Shown one piece after another: positions 1 through 8,079 of a stretch of 36,213 bases of DNA. Each line of letters starts with the position of its first letter. The first letter of the stretch is position 1. The DNA is from Erythrobacter sp. (lineage in GTDB: Bacteria > Pseudomonadota > Alphaproteobacteria > Sphingomonadales > Sphingomonadaceae), in assembly GCA_024642565.1 (NCBI GenBank), contig JAHEAV010000020.1, positions 1 to 36,213 of the forward strand, written 5' to 3'. The notes under the pieces are model-generated. The model was not told where the DNA came from. It made no database searches and saw only the letters and a list, made by a program, of their open reading frames with translations. Both the position numbers and the translations under genes were made by a program.

Positions 1-941
1 CTGGTATCGCCCATGGACCAGCTGCAATGGCCGATACTGGCCGTAATCTGCGGCAAGCCGCCGTCTGAACTCTCGGTCTCGATCGCCCGCCTCAGGCGCT
101 CGGCAACGTTACCCGCAATCGTGGGGCCGGTGTCAGGCAACAGCCAGACGAATTCTTCGCCGCCAACCCTGGCAAGCGTATCGCTTTCCCGGACCTGCTC
201 GCAGGCAATGCGGGCGATCCGGCGCAGCACGTCATCCCCGCGCTGATGGCCGAAAGTGTCGTTGACCGCCTTGAAACGGTCGAGATCGAAAATGATCAGC
301 GACAACTGCCCGCCATGCTTGCGGCAATGCATGATGGATCGGTCGATCTCGGCCATGATCCGGCGGCGATTGGCCAGGCCGGTCAGTGGATCGGTCAGGG
401 CCAGTTCCTCGGCCTTGGCGGCAATTTGCAGCGCGTCGGTCTTGTCCTGCGCCAATTGTTCGACGCGGCGATAATCCTGCGTCACATCCATGACCACGGC
501 ATCGGTGTGGAGCAACTGGCCCTGATCGTCAAAACTGTTCTGGGCATCCATTCTCAGCAGCCGGAACGCACCGTCAGGCAATTTGATATCATATTCAAAG
601 CGAAACGGGCCACGCGTCTCGGCGTGGTTGTCCAAGGCCTGCATCGGGATGGAAGTGCTTTCCGGCTGCAAATCCTTCGGCAAACCGGCAGGATTGCAAT
701 CCGCACGATTCAGACCGTGCAGGCGGCACAGTTCGAGGGACCAGACCTGGTTCTTCGTGATCGCATTGTAATGCCAGTGGCCGATCCCGGCGAGATCTTC
801 GATCCGGTCCAGAACCGCCTGTTGCTGATCCAGTCTGGACAGCGCTTCTGCAAAGCGGATCAAAACATACCACAATGCGGCAAATGCGGCGGCACACAGA
901 AATGCCAGGGCGATAGCTGCGTCAAAAAGTTCAATATGCAT
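1..941 (-). CDS. PAS-GGDEF diguanylate cyclase, 3' end outside window
   Basis: Read on the minus strand from an ATG at 941, this frame stays open to the window edge (about 313 codons), so the C-terminus is missing. Residues about 6-29 form one hydrophobic membrane segment. Residues about 40-150 look like a PAS sensor (GIGHWHYN, then a stretch ending MDVTQDYR). A GGDEF domain follows: the metal-binding region is FDLDRFKAVND, and the active-site loop reads GGEEF at about 260-264. An RESD motif sits exactly five residues before it and fits the RxxD inhibitory site that binds c-di-GMP. By family it should make c-di-GMP from two GTP and be product-inhibited. A weak GGAA Shine-Dalgarno precedes the ATG. 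Whether an EAL domain follows cannot be seen. Confidence 0.88.
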   Translation of the reverse strand, partial: MHIELFDAAIALAFLCAAAFAALWYVLIRFAEALSRLDQQQAVLDRIEDLAGIGHWHYNAITKNQVWSLELCRLHGLNRADCNPAGLPKDLQPESTSIPMQALDNHAETRGPFRFEYDIKLPDGAFRLLRMDAQNSFDDQGQLLHTDAVVMDVTQDYRRVEQLAQDKTDALQIAAKAEELALTDPLTGLANRRRIMAEIDRSIMHCRKHGGQLSLIIFDLDRFKAVNDTFGHQRGDDVLRRIARIACEQVRESDTLARVGGEEFVWLLPDTGPTIAGNVAERLRRAIETESSDGGLPQITASIGHCSWSMGDT

Positions 942-984
942 AGTCGTTCCAAACCCTCGATCTGCGCCGTATTACCGGCAAGAT

Positions 985-1016
985 CTTAGGGTCTGGAAAG
1001 GATGGCCTTAGGGTCT
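985..1016. repeat. 10-bp direct repeat upstream of the GGDEF gene
   Basis: CTTAGGGTCT occurs exactly at 985-994 and again at 1007-1016, with starts 22 bp apart, about two helical turns. It lies 44-75 bp upstream of the GGDEF start on the minus strand, in the only gap between that gene and the DAHP synthase stop. The spacing fits two regulator sites on one DNA face, but no regulator is identified. Confidence 0.5.
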
Positions 1017-1048
1017 AATACCTAAATGATAACCGCATCTTGGCGCGT

Positions 1049-2443
1049 TCAGGCCGCGTTTGCCTGCCGCTCTGCAACTTCGAGATTGAGCATCTCCGCC
1101 AGCAGGAACGCAAGCTCCAGCGATTGCGCCGCGTTGAGCCGCGGATCGCAATGCGTGTGATACCGGTCACCCAGCCGTGCATCGGTGATCGCCACCGCGC
1201 CGCCAGTGCATTCGGTCACGTCCTGCCCGGTCATCTCGATATGAATGCCGCCAGCATGGGTGCCTTCGGCGCGGTGCACAGCGAAGAAGCCCTTTACCTC
1301 TGTCAGTATCCGATCAAATGGCCGGGTCTTGTAGCCGCTTTCCGCCTTCACGACATTGCCGTGCATCGGGTCACAGCTCCACACGACATCATGCCCTTCC
1401 CGCTTTACGGCCCGCACCAGCGGCGGCAGACCGGCTTCAACCTTGTCATGCCCGAACCGGCTGATCAGCGTGATCCGCCCTGCTTCCCGCGCAGGGTTTA
1501 GCGTGTCGAGCAAACGCACCAAAGCGTCAGGCTCCATACTGGGGCCGCATTTCATGCCCAAGGGGTTGCCGATACCGCGCGCAAATTCGATATGCGCGCT
1601 GCCTTCGAAACGTGTGCGGTCGCCAATCCAGACCATATGGGCGCTGGTATCGAACCAATCACCGGTCAAGGAATCCTGCCGCGTCATGGCCTGTTCGTAG
1701 GGCAGCAGCAAAGCTTCGTGGCTGGTATAGAAACTGGTGCCCTGCAATTGCGGCACAGTGCGCGGGTCAATCCCGCAGGCTTCCATGAAATCGAGCGATT
1801 CACCGATCCGGTCCGAGACTTGCGCAAACTTGTCGGCCCAGGGGCTTCGGCCCATGAAATCGAGGGTCCATTGATGGACCTGCCGCAGATTGGCGTAACC
1901 GCCCCCGGCGAAAGCGCGGAGCAGGTTGAGCGTGGCCGCGGCCTGTGAATAGGCGCGGATCATTCGTTCCGGATCGTTGCGGCGGGTGTCGGGATCAAAT
2001 TCGATACCGTTGACATTGTCCCCGAAGTAACTGGGCAGGGTCACGCCATTTTGCGTTTCGGTGTCCGAACTGCGCGGCTTGGCAAACTGCCCCGCCATGC
2101 GGCCGACCTTTACGACCGGCAGTTTACCGGCAAACGTCAGCACGACCGCCATCTGCAGCAGGACACGGAATGTATCGCGGATGTTGTTGGGGTGAAATTC
2201 GGCAAAGCTTTCGGCGCAGTCGCCCCCTTGCAACAGGAACCCGCGGCCAGCGGAAACTTCGGCCAGATCAGCCTTCAGCGCCCGCGCTTCGCCGGCAAAG
2301 ACCAGCGGCGGATAGCGCTGAAGGGTAGCTTCCGCGGCGGCCAGGGCTGCACCATCTTCGTAGACGGGCAGATGCCGCGCCTCATGCGATTTCCAGCTAT
2401 CGGGTGTCCAGTTACGTAGCACTTTGTCGGTCTTTCTTGTCAT
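1049..2443 (-). CDS. Class II 3-deoxy-7-phosphoheptulonate (DAHP) synthase
   Basis: The 464-residue protein matches plant-type (class II) DAHP synthases in length and motifs. These enzymes condense phosphoenolpyruvate and erythrose-4-phosphate, the first step of the shikimate pathway. Visible landmarks are GGDCAES at 73-79, whose Cys76 is the expected metal ligand, the phosphate-binding stretch [14 protein letters not shown] at 112-125, and later [11 protein letters not shown] and MTGQDVTEC. It is cytoplasmic, with no signal peptide. It lies downstream of the M16 peptidase gene on the same strand, but a 119-bp gap with two hairpins makes separate transcription possible. The ATG at 2443 has only a weak Shine-Dalgarno. 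The class II assignment is firm; the symbol is left blank because aroF/aroG/aroH naming is inconsistent for this class. Confidence 0.95.
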   Translation of the reverse strand: MTRKTDKVLRNWTPDSWKSHEARHLPVYEDGAALAAAEATLQRYPPLVFAGEARALKADLAEVSAGRGFLLQGGDCAESFAEFHPNNIRDTFRVLLQMAVVLTFAGKLPVVKVGRMAGQFAKPRSSDTETQNGVTLPSYFGDNVNGIEFDPDTRRNDPERMIRAYSQAAATLNLLRAFAGGGYANLRQVHQWTLDFMGRSPWADKFAQVSDRIGESLDFMEACGIDPRTVPQLQGTSFYTSHEALLLPYEQAMTRQDSLTGDWFDTSAHMVWIGDRTRFEGSAHIEFARGIGNPLGMKCGPSMEPDALVRLLDTLNPAREAGRITLISRFGHDKVEAGLPPLVRAVKREGHDVVWSCDPMHGNVVKAESGYKTRPFDRILTEVKGFFAVHRAEGTHAGGIHIEMTGQDVTECTGGAVAITDARLGDRYHTHCDPRLNAAQSLELAFLLAEMLNLEVAERQANAA

Positions 2444-2522
2444 TCAAGCGGGCGCATAGGCGCATTTCGGGCGTAATGCCACTCAAGCGCCTTGGCCACC
2501 AGCCAGCCAGCGCAATAATAGT

Positions 2523-2562
2523 TTGGCCCGAGAAAGGCCAAGCTTTATCCGTAACCGGATAA
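2523..2562 (-). terminator. Two tandem hairpins after the M16 peptidase gene
   Basis: Directly after the M16 stop codon, 2545-2562 forms a perfect 7-bp stem (TTATCCG / CGGATAA) with a 4-nt loop. Next, 2523-2541 forms a 6-bp stem (TTGGCC / GGCCAA). No U-run follows on the minus strand, so this is not a classic intrinsic terminator. It may protect the mRNA 3' end, mark factor-dependent termination, or be part of the DAHP synthase leader. Confidence 0.4.
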
Positions 2563-5541
2563 TCAACGCCCGATAATCGCCTTGCTCTTGCCTGCACCCT
2601 TGGTTGCGAGAGTCTGGCCTTCGGGAATGACTGCCAGCCGCCACCCTGGCCGCGCGGCCAGATAGCGCCGCGCCAGAGCCTGCATTTCTTCGGGCGTGGT
2701 CTGCGTGTAATCGGCCAGCAGCGTGCGGATCGAAGCTATCCGGCGCGGGTCGCCGGTCGAACCTTCCAACTGAAACAGCCAGAATGTGTTTCCAGTCGAA
2801 GCACGGCTGATCAATTGCTTGAGCGGTTCGGTGACCCGGGCCAGTTCATCGGCTGTCGGCGGGGTGTTTGCCAGGTCAAGCGCAATGGCATCGGCTGCCG
2901 CAAAGAAGGCCGGCACATCTCCCGGCCGCAATTGGGCCATCGCGGTGATCGCACCCCCGCCGTTCAGATCGATTGGCCAATTGGAGCTGACCTGAGGGGC
3001 ATAGCTGGCGCCTGCCCGCTCCCGCATCGCATCGACAAGCCGGTTGTTGAAGAGGTCGGTCAGGATTTCCAACTTGCGCGATTCGCTGATGTTGGCGCTT
3101 CCACCACCGCTTGGCCAGGCGACGACCGCCGCGGCCTGATTGGCATCGCCGCGGTGATATTCGACCACCGGCTGGGAATTCGGTGCCGGAAATCCTGGTA
3201 CACGTGCCGCCACATCCACCGGAATCGGGCTGCGCGGCGGCAAGGCGCCAAAAGTCTTCTTCAGCGCCTCTACTGTCGCATCCCTGTCGAACTCACCAAA
3301 TATCAGCACTTCAACCGGGCCCTGTTGCAACAGGGGTTCCCACACCTTGCGGAAACCTTCCGGCGTGGCTGCGGCCATTTCCTGCGGATTTGCAGTCTCG
3401 AAACGGGGATCGCGGTCCCGCATCAAATAGTCGAGGTCGCGTGAAAGCACCCCTCCGGGGGTCGTGGCATAGCTTTCGTACGCCAGTTGCGCCGCGGCCT
3501 TGGCGCGAAGGACGGGATTCGGATCCCATCGGGGCATCCCCAACTTGGCGGCAAAGAGATAAAGCTGGTCAGCCAGATCGGCGCTGCGCGTCTGGGCGGA
3601 GAAGGTGAACACACCGTCGCCAATACCGAAATCAAAGCCCATCCGGCGTCCGGTGGAAATCCGGTCAAGCTCTTCTTGCCCCAGCTCGCCGACGCCCGAT
3701 CCCACCAGAGCTGTCTGGCCAAGGCCGATATAGGCACTATCCGACGGACCAAAGCCGCGCGTGCCCGAACCGAAGCGGACTTTTACTGCCACCCGGCCGG
3801 GTTCCGCATCGTTTGACCATAGAATTGCGCTGACGCCGTTGGACAGTTCCACCCGCTCAATCCCGAGAAGGCCAAGCGGTCCGGCGGCAACAATGTTTCC
3901 AGCCGGTCCGATCGGAGGCAAATCCGCAAAACTGATCGACTTGGCTTCCAGCCGCGCGCTGCCATCCGCCACAACCGGAGCCAGCAGCGCACTGCGCAAT
4001 TCCGTTTCCGAAGCCTCTCCGGCGGTGGGGGTAACATAGGTTGCGCGGACCACATCGCCGGTGAACAGGGCGCGTGTGTGTTCAAGGACATTGGCCGGGG
4101 TGAACTGGTCACGCATGGTATCGAACACCATCAGGATGGTTTCCGGCGCCGCCACGGATTCGCGAATGTCCAGTGCTTGCACGATACTGTCGGCCAATTG
4201 CGATCCGGGCATCACCGCGCGTTGTTCGACTGCGCTTTTGAAGGCCACTTCCTGCTCCGCCACTTCGCGGTCGATTTCTTCCTGCGTTGGCGGCGCGGCA
4301 ATGGCATCGGCGATAACCGCCCGTACATCTTTCAGCGCCGCCTGCCAGTCATTGCTGAGCGGCGCGATGCTGACAAATGTCGCATCGGTGGAACGGCTGA
4401 CATCGTCTTGCCCGACTTGCGCATAGAGATAGGAGCCGCCGGCACGGGCACGGGATTCGAGCCTTCGGTTGATGATGGCCTGCGCCAAGGCATCGACCAG
4501 CAGGCCCTGATTATAGACAATGGTATCCTGCACAGGTCGCCACGGCCGCATCACGGCATAGGTCAGACTGCGCGGCAAATCTGGCTCCACAATCGCCGCC
4601 ACTTCACCAACGGGGTTGGCCGGATCGGCGCCTGCAGGCGCTTTGGGATCTCCAAAATCCGGTGCGGCGACAGCCTTGCCCGGTGTTTTCCAATCCCCGA
4701 ACCAGTGTTCCACCAGCGAGGCAAGCTGCCGTGCATCGACATCGCCCGCCACGGAAATCATCGTGTTTTCCGGCCGATACCAGCGGTCATGGAACGCCTG
4801 TACCGTGGTGCCTGTGGCCGCGTTCAGGGACTCATCGGTTCCGATCGGCAGGCGATCCGCCAATCGTTGTCCGGCAAACAGGGTGCGCCGCGTCGCTTCC
4901 GCAACGCGCTGCGCGGCACCGCCGCGTTCGCGCTTTTCCGCCAGCACGATTGGCACTTCCGCCTTGACGTTCGCATTGGACAGCACTGGTTCACGGACCA
5001 TGCCCGATAGCAATTTGAAGCTTTCCGCAAGCGCCTCTGGCGTGGCGTTGGGAAGGTCGAGCTTGTAAACGGTCTGCGTCGGGCTGGTTTCGGCATTGGT
5101 GTCACTGCCGAAAGTTGCACCGAGCCGTTGCCACGTCGGGATCGCTGCGGCCTGCCCCAGATATTTGCTCTCGCGGAAAGTCAGGTGCTCCATCAGATGG
5201 GCAAAGCCGCGCTCGGCATCTTCTTCATTGAGCGAGCCGGCATCAATCCGAATACGAATCGAAACCTGCCCGGGCGGCACCCCGTTGGTCCGCGTCGCGT
5301 AACGGACACCGTTGGGCATTTCTCCGAACAGCCATTCCTTGTCGCGCGGCACATCGCTGCCGCGGTAGATCCACGGCACTGCGGTGCCACTTTGTACATG
5401 TTCCGGCTTCGGCAGTTGATCAGGCAGCTTGGCCGCAAGTGGCACGACATTCTGAGCCGCCGTGGTCGGCGCAAACAGGGCAAGCGGGAGGAGGAGCGCG
5501 AAGTGCCGCAAGGCACGTTTTGGATCGATCATGGCCCGCAT
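2563..5541 (-). CDS. M16 family zinc metallopeptidase, two-repeat, exported
   Basis: About 992 residues, the length of full two-repeat M16 (pitrilysin/insulinase-like) peptidases. Counted from the ATG at 5541, a signal peptide covers roughly residues 1-30 (hydrophobic core ALLLPLALFAP, cleavage near TTAAQ), so the protein is periplasmic or otherwise exported. The inverted zinc motif HLMEH is at about 115-119. Glu195, about 76 residues later in VKAEVPIVLAEKRERG, is the expected third ligand. The C-terminal half repeats the fold without HxxEH, as is normal. It probably degrades peptides in the envelope; no substrate can be read from the sequence. The frame also offers a TTG at 5553 and an ATG at 5532. 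None has a strong Shine-Dalgarno, so the start is uncertain by a few codons. The gene diverges from nfu. Confidence 0.93.
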   Translation of the reverse strand: MRAMIDPKRALRHFALLLPLALFAPTTAAQNVVPLAAKLPDQLPKPEHVQSGTAVPWIYRGSDVPRDKEWLFGEMPNGVRYATRTNGVPPGQVSIRIRIDAGSLNEEDAERGFAHLMEHLTFRESKYLGQAAAIPTWQRLGATFGSDTNAETSPTQTVYKLDLPNATPEALAESFKLLSGMVREPVLSNANVKAEVPIVLAEKRERGGAAQRVAEATRRTLFAGQRLADRLPIGTDESLNAATGTTVQAFHDRWYRPENTMISVAGDVDARQLASLVEHWFGDWKTPGKAVAAPDFGDPKAPAGADPANPVGEVAAIVEPDLPRSLTYAVMRPWRPVQDTIVYNQGLLVDALAQAIINRRLESRARAGGSYLYAQVGQDDVSRSTDATFVSIAPLSNDWQAALKDVRAVIADAIAAPPTQEEIDREVAEQEVAFKSAVEQRAVMPGSQLADSIVQALDIRESVAAPETILMVFDTMRDQFTPANVLEHTRALFTGDVVRATYVTPTAGEASETELRSALLAPVVADGSARLEAKSISFADLPPIGPAGNIVAAGPLGLLGIERVELSNGVSAILWSNDAEPGRVAVKVRFGSGTRGFGPSDSAYIGLGQTALVGSGVGELGQEELDRISTGRRMGFDFGIGDGVFTFSAQTRSADLADQLYLFAAKLGMPRWDPNPVLRAKAAAQLAYESYATTPGGVLSRDLDYLMRDRDPRFETANPQEMAAATPEGFRKVWEPLLQQGPVEVLIFGEFDRDATVEALKKTFGALPPRSPIPVDVAARVPGFPAPNSQPVVEYHRGDANQAAAVVAWPSGGGSANISESRKLEILTDLFNNRLVDAMRERAGASYAPQVSSNWPIDLNGGGAITAMAQLRPGDVPAFFAAADAIALDLANTPPTADELARVTEPLKQLISRASTGNTFWLFQLEGSTGDPRRIASIRTLLADYTQTTPEEMQALARRYLAARPGWRLAVIPEGQTLATKGAGKSKAIIGR

Positions 5542-5600
5542 ATAGGCGGCCAACGGCTGAAGGGATAGTGAATGGGTGAGAACATTCGGAAAATGCGGTC

Positions 5601-5629
5601 CTTGCCGCCACCCGCCATGCTCACTACAT
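5601..5629 (+). promoter_or_regulatory. Likely leaderless promoter of nfu
   Basis: CTTGCC at 5601-5606, a 17-bp spacer, and CTACAT at 5624-5629 fit the alphaproteobacterial housekeeping -35/-10 pattern. Only seven bases separate the -10 from the ATG at 5637, so transcription should start at or next to the start codon. No Shine-Dalgarno is present. Confidence 0.55.
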
Positions 5630-5636
5630 CGCGTAT

Positions 5637-6215
5637 ATGTTCATAGAAACCGAAACCACGCCCAATCCTGCCAGCCTGAAATTTTTGCCCGGGCAGCAAG
5701 TGATGGCCGCAGGCACCCGCGAATTCGCCTCACCCGAAGCGGCTGAAGCGTCCCCTCTGGCCGAAGCGATTTTCGATACAGGAGAGGTCGTGAATGTCTT
5801 CTTCGGCGCGGATTTCATCTCGGTCACTGCTGCGCCGGGTTCGGACTGGTCCGCACTCAAAGCGCAGGTCGTGACGATCTTGCTCGATCATTTCATCAGT
5901 GAAGCTCCGCTGTTTGCAGGTGGCAGCGCAGCGGGTATTTCCATTCCCGAGCCGGCCGAAATGGCAGTCGAAGAAGATCCCGCCGATGCGGATATCGTCG
6001 CGCAGATCGGTGAATTGCTGGAAACCCGTATTCGCCCGGCTGTTGCGGGCGATGGCGGCGATATTGCCTATCGCGGCTACAAGGACGGAATCGTCTATCT
6101 GACATTGCAGGGGGCCTGTTCGGGCTGCCCATCTTCCACGGCGACATTGAAACATGGCATCGAAGGGCTGCTTAAGCACTATATCCCCGAAGTGACCGAA
6201 GTCCGCGCCGCCTGA
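5637..6215 (+). CDS. NifU family Fe-S cluster scaffold/carrier (Nfu)
   Basis: This 192-residue protein has the two-domain Nfu layout. The N-terminal Nfu_N domain (starts MFIETETTPNPASLKF, residues 1-90) is followed by a linker and a NifU C-terminal domain at about 115-190. The cluster-binding CxxC is Cys161-Ser-Gly-Cys164 in GACSGCPSST, preceded by GDGGDI at 139-143. By family it carries a 4Fe-4S cluster to client enzymes in the cytoplasm. MiaB, encoded downstream in this window, is the kind of 4Fe-4S protein such carriers serve; that link is inference. The downstream rutE-like gene follows after 13 bp and is probably cotranscribed. The ATG lacks a Shine-Dalgarno and appears to be leaderless. 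Confidence 0.95.
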   Translation: MFIETETTPNPASLKFLPGQQVMAAGTREFASPEAAEASPLAEAIFDTGEVVNVFFGADFISVTAAPGSDWSALKAQVVTILLDHFISEAPLFAGGSAAGISIPEPAEMAVEEDPADADIVAQIGELLETRIRPAVAGDGGDIAYRGYKDGIVYLTLQGACSGCPSSTATLKHGIEGLLKHYIPEVTEVRAA

Positions 6216-6228
6216 GGAGTTTGCCCAA

Positions 6229-6837
6229 GTGCCCACTCAGTATCACGACAAGCAGCTCTCCGGCGATGCGCTCGATCAGATTTTCCGCGAAGCGCGCAGC
6301 TACAATGGCTGGCTGGACCGCGATGTGTCAGACGCACAATTGCATGGTATTTGGGACCTGCTGAAGATGGGCCCCACATCGGCCAATATGTTGCCCGCGC
6401 GGATCGTTTGGGTGAAATCGGCTGAGGCGAAGGCCAAATTGGCTGCGTGCGTTTCCGATGGCAACAAAAGCAAGGTCGCGTCCGCTCCGGTCACGGCATT
6501 GATCGGGATGGACATTGATTTTCACGAACAACTGCCCTGGCTGTTCCCTCATACCGATGCCAAGAGCTGGTTCGAAGGTGACGAAGAAGGCCGCAGGGCC
6601 GGTGCGTTCCGCAATTCCTCGCTTCAAGGCGCCTATCTGATCATTGCCGCGCGGGCATTGGGTCTTGATACAGGCCCCATGTCGGGCTTCGATGCAGATG
6701 CGGTGAATGCCGCCTTCTTCGGCAGCACACCGCGCGTGACGGTCAATTTCATCTGTTCGATCGGATATGGCGATCCATCGAGTATTTTCGGGCGCAGCCC
6801 TCGCCCTGATTTTGGCACTTTCAACACGATCGTCTGA
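6229..6837 (+). CDS. RutE/HadB-type nitroreductase family protein (malonic semialdehyde reductase)
   Basis: The 202-residue protein matches the RutE/HadB branch of the FMN-dependent nitroreductase fold in length and landmarks: the FMN-binding stretch MGPTSANMLPARIVW near 47-61, the central RAGAFRNSSLQGAYLIIAAR, GLDTGPMSGFD, and the C-terminal IGYGDPSSIFGRSPR. In the Rut pyrimidine pathway RutE reduces malonic semialdehyde to 3-hydroxypropionate. No other rut gene is present here, so a general flavin reductase role is equally possible. The start is a GTG at 6229, chosen because GAGGAG lies about 10 bases upstream. It follows nfu by 13 bp and is probably in the same transcript. Confidence 0.85.
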   Translation: MPTQYHDKQLSGDALDQIFREARSYNGWLDRDVSDAQLHGIWDLLKMGPTSANMLPARIVWVKSAEAKAKLAACVSDGNKSKVASAPVTALIGMDIDFHEQLPWLFPHTDAKSWFEGDEEGRRAGAFRNSSLQGAYLIIAARALGLDTGPMSGFDADAVNAAFFGSTPRVTVNFICSIGYGDPSSIFGRSPRPDFGTFNTIV

Positions 6838-6840
6838 TCG

Positions 6841-6869
6841 CTTGCCATCGGGCATCCGGCAGGCCAAAT
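6841..6869 (+). promoter_or_regulatory. Possible leaderless promoter of tsaB
   Basis: CTTGCC at 6841-6846, a 17-bp spacer and CCAAAT at 6864-6869 are followed by seven bases and the tsaB ATG at 6877. The geometry is identical to that upstream of nfu. The -10 is a poor match, so the call rests mainly on the -35 and the spacing. There is no Shine-Dalgarno. Confidence 0.4.
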
Positions 6870-6876
6870 CCAAACC

Positions 6877-7488
6877 ATGCGAACGCTAGCGATAGAATGT
6901 GCCACCGAAGCCTGTTCGGTCGCCCTGTTTGAGGCAGGCGCATTGCTTGCGCATGATCACCGCGTGCTGGGCCGGGGCCATGCCGAACATCTGGTGCCGA
7001 TGATCGCCGCGCTGCCGGACAAGGGCAAAGCCCAGTTGATCAAGGTTTCGCTCGGGCCGGGAAGTTTTACCGGCGTTCGGATCGGCATTGCGACCGCCCG
7101 TGCGCTGGCTTACGCCTGGCAGGCGCAGGTTCTCGGCTACCCGACACTGGCTCTGGTTGCCGCAATGGCCCGCCACCAACTCGGCTCTCAGCCCGTCACT
7201 GCAGCCATGACCGCTGGCCATGGGCAATGGTTCATCCAGAATTTTGACGAAACGGGCACCGCATTGGATGCCGCCGCTTCACTTGTTCCGGCAGAGGCCG
7301 TGATTGCGGCACAACATGCCCTTGTGGCCGGAACCCAGGCGGAAGCTTTGGTCGCGCTTCGCGGGGCGGGTTCTCCATTTACCTGCCACCCCGATGCACG
7401 CATGGTCGCAGATATGCCCGAAGCCATTTTTACCACCAGCGTGACGCCGGTTTATGGCCGCGCGCCGGACGCGAAGCTGCCGACATGA
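6877..7488 (+). CDS. tsaB: tRNA threonylcarbamoyladenosine biosynthesis protein TsaB
   Basis: The 203-residue protein has the ASKHA-fold start MRTLAIECATEACSVALF and the family signature SLGPGSFTGVRIG at about 58-70, followed by ATARALAYA. TsaB works with TsaD and TsaE to place t6A at position 37 of ANN-decoding tRNAs. It is a structural and regulatory partner of the catalytic TsaD and is cytoplasmic. Length is slightly under the typical 220-230, with a short C-terminal half. The stop overlaps the downstream rimI start by 4 bp (ATGA), so the two are translationally coupled, a common arrangement. No Shine-Dalgarno precedes the ATG; a leaderless transcript is proposed. Confidence 0.95.
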   Translation: MRTLAIECATEACSVALFEAGALLAHDHRVLGRGHAEHLVPMIAALPDKGKAQLIKVSLGPGSFTGVRIGIATARALAYAWQAQVLGYPTLALVAAMARHQLGSQPVTAAMTAGHGQWFIQNFDETGTALDAAASLVPAEAVIAAQHALVAGTQAEALVALRGAGSPFTCHPDARMVADMPEAIFTTSVTPVYGRAPDAKLPT

Positions 7489-7940
7489 ATGACGATCTTG
7501 ACCGGATAATGGCGGTCATGGCGGCAGCGTTCGACCCGCTTTGGGGAGAGGCATGGACCCGGCGGCAAGTGGCCGATTCCTTGATGCTGCCAACGGTATT
7601 TTACCGGCTGATCGGTCCGGACGGAGAATCCGTGATTGATGGTCAGCCGGCTGCCGGCTTTACCCTAACCCGCAACGTTGCAGGCGAAGAGGAATTGCTG
7701 CTGATCGCTGTCGAACCAGCCAATCGCGGTACTGGCCTGGGGCGAAAATTGCTGCAGTATCTGGCACAGGACGCCAAGGCGCGCGGGGCCGACCGACTAT
7801 TCCTTGAAATGCGCAGCAGCAATCCCGCCGAACGCCTGTACCGCGAATTTGGCTTTGTTCCGATGGGAACACGCCCTGATTACTATTCCTTGCGCGATGG
7901 TACAAAGCTGGATGCCATAACCTTTGCCAAGCAATTATAG
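7485..7940 (+). CDS. rimI: RimI-type GNAT N-acetyltransferase
   Basis: A 151-residue single-domain GNAT protein. The acetyl-CoA pyrophosphate loop is RGTGLG at 81-86 within IAVEPANRGTGLGRKLL. The fourth motif with SNPAERLYREFGFVPMGTRPDYY (about 112-134) is typical of RimI, which acetylates the N-terminus of ribosomal protein S18 and sometimes other proteins. The start overlaps the tsaB stop by 4 bp, and tsaB-rimI pairing is widespread, which supports the symbol. Specificity beyond N-terminal alanine acetylation cannot be read. Confidence 0.88.
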   Translation: MNDDLDRIMAVMAAAFDPLWGEAWTRRQVADSLMLPTVFYRLIGPDGESVIDGQPAAGFTLTRNVAGEEELLLIAVEPANRGTGLGRKLLQYLAQDAKARGADRLFLEMRSSNPAERLYREFGFVPMGTRPDYYSLRDGTKLDAITFAKQL

Positions 7941-8025
7941 AAAAATGGAAGTCGCCGCTGAAAATTTTCTTTATTTAGCTGGCTGGGCGGTTGATTGAAA
8001 AATTTCGTCCTGTATTATTATCTCA

Positions 8026-8043
8026 CGCTAAAAAAATTTAGCG
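8026..8043. promoter_or_regulatory. AT-rich perfect dyad upstream of mucR, candidate operator
   Basis: CGCTAAA and TTTAGCG flank a central AAAA, giving a perfect 7-4-7 inverted repeat at 8026-8043, 36 bp upstream of the mucR ATG. A second 10-bp palindrome, GAAAATTTTC, lies at 7960-7969. The gap 7941-8079 is much richer in A and T than the surrounding genes. MucR/Ros proteins bind AT-rich DNA and repress their own genes, so autoregulation is a reasonable inference. Confidence 0.5.
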
Positions 8044-8079
8044 AAAAATAAAAGAATGGTCGCAATTGAAGAGGTAATT

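Noticed and set aside
2412-2597. 61-codon minus-strand frame with adjacent Trp codons, a possible leader peptide for DAHP synthase
   Set aside because: The Trp codons come after both hairpins rather than before a terminator, so the order does not fit attenuation; the frame also overlaps both flanking genes.
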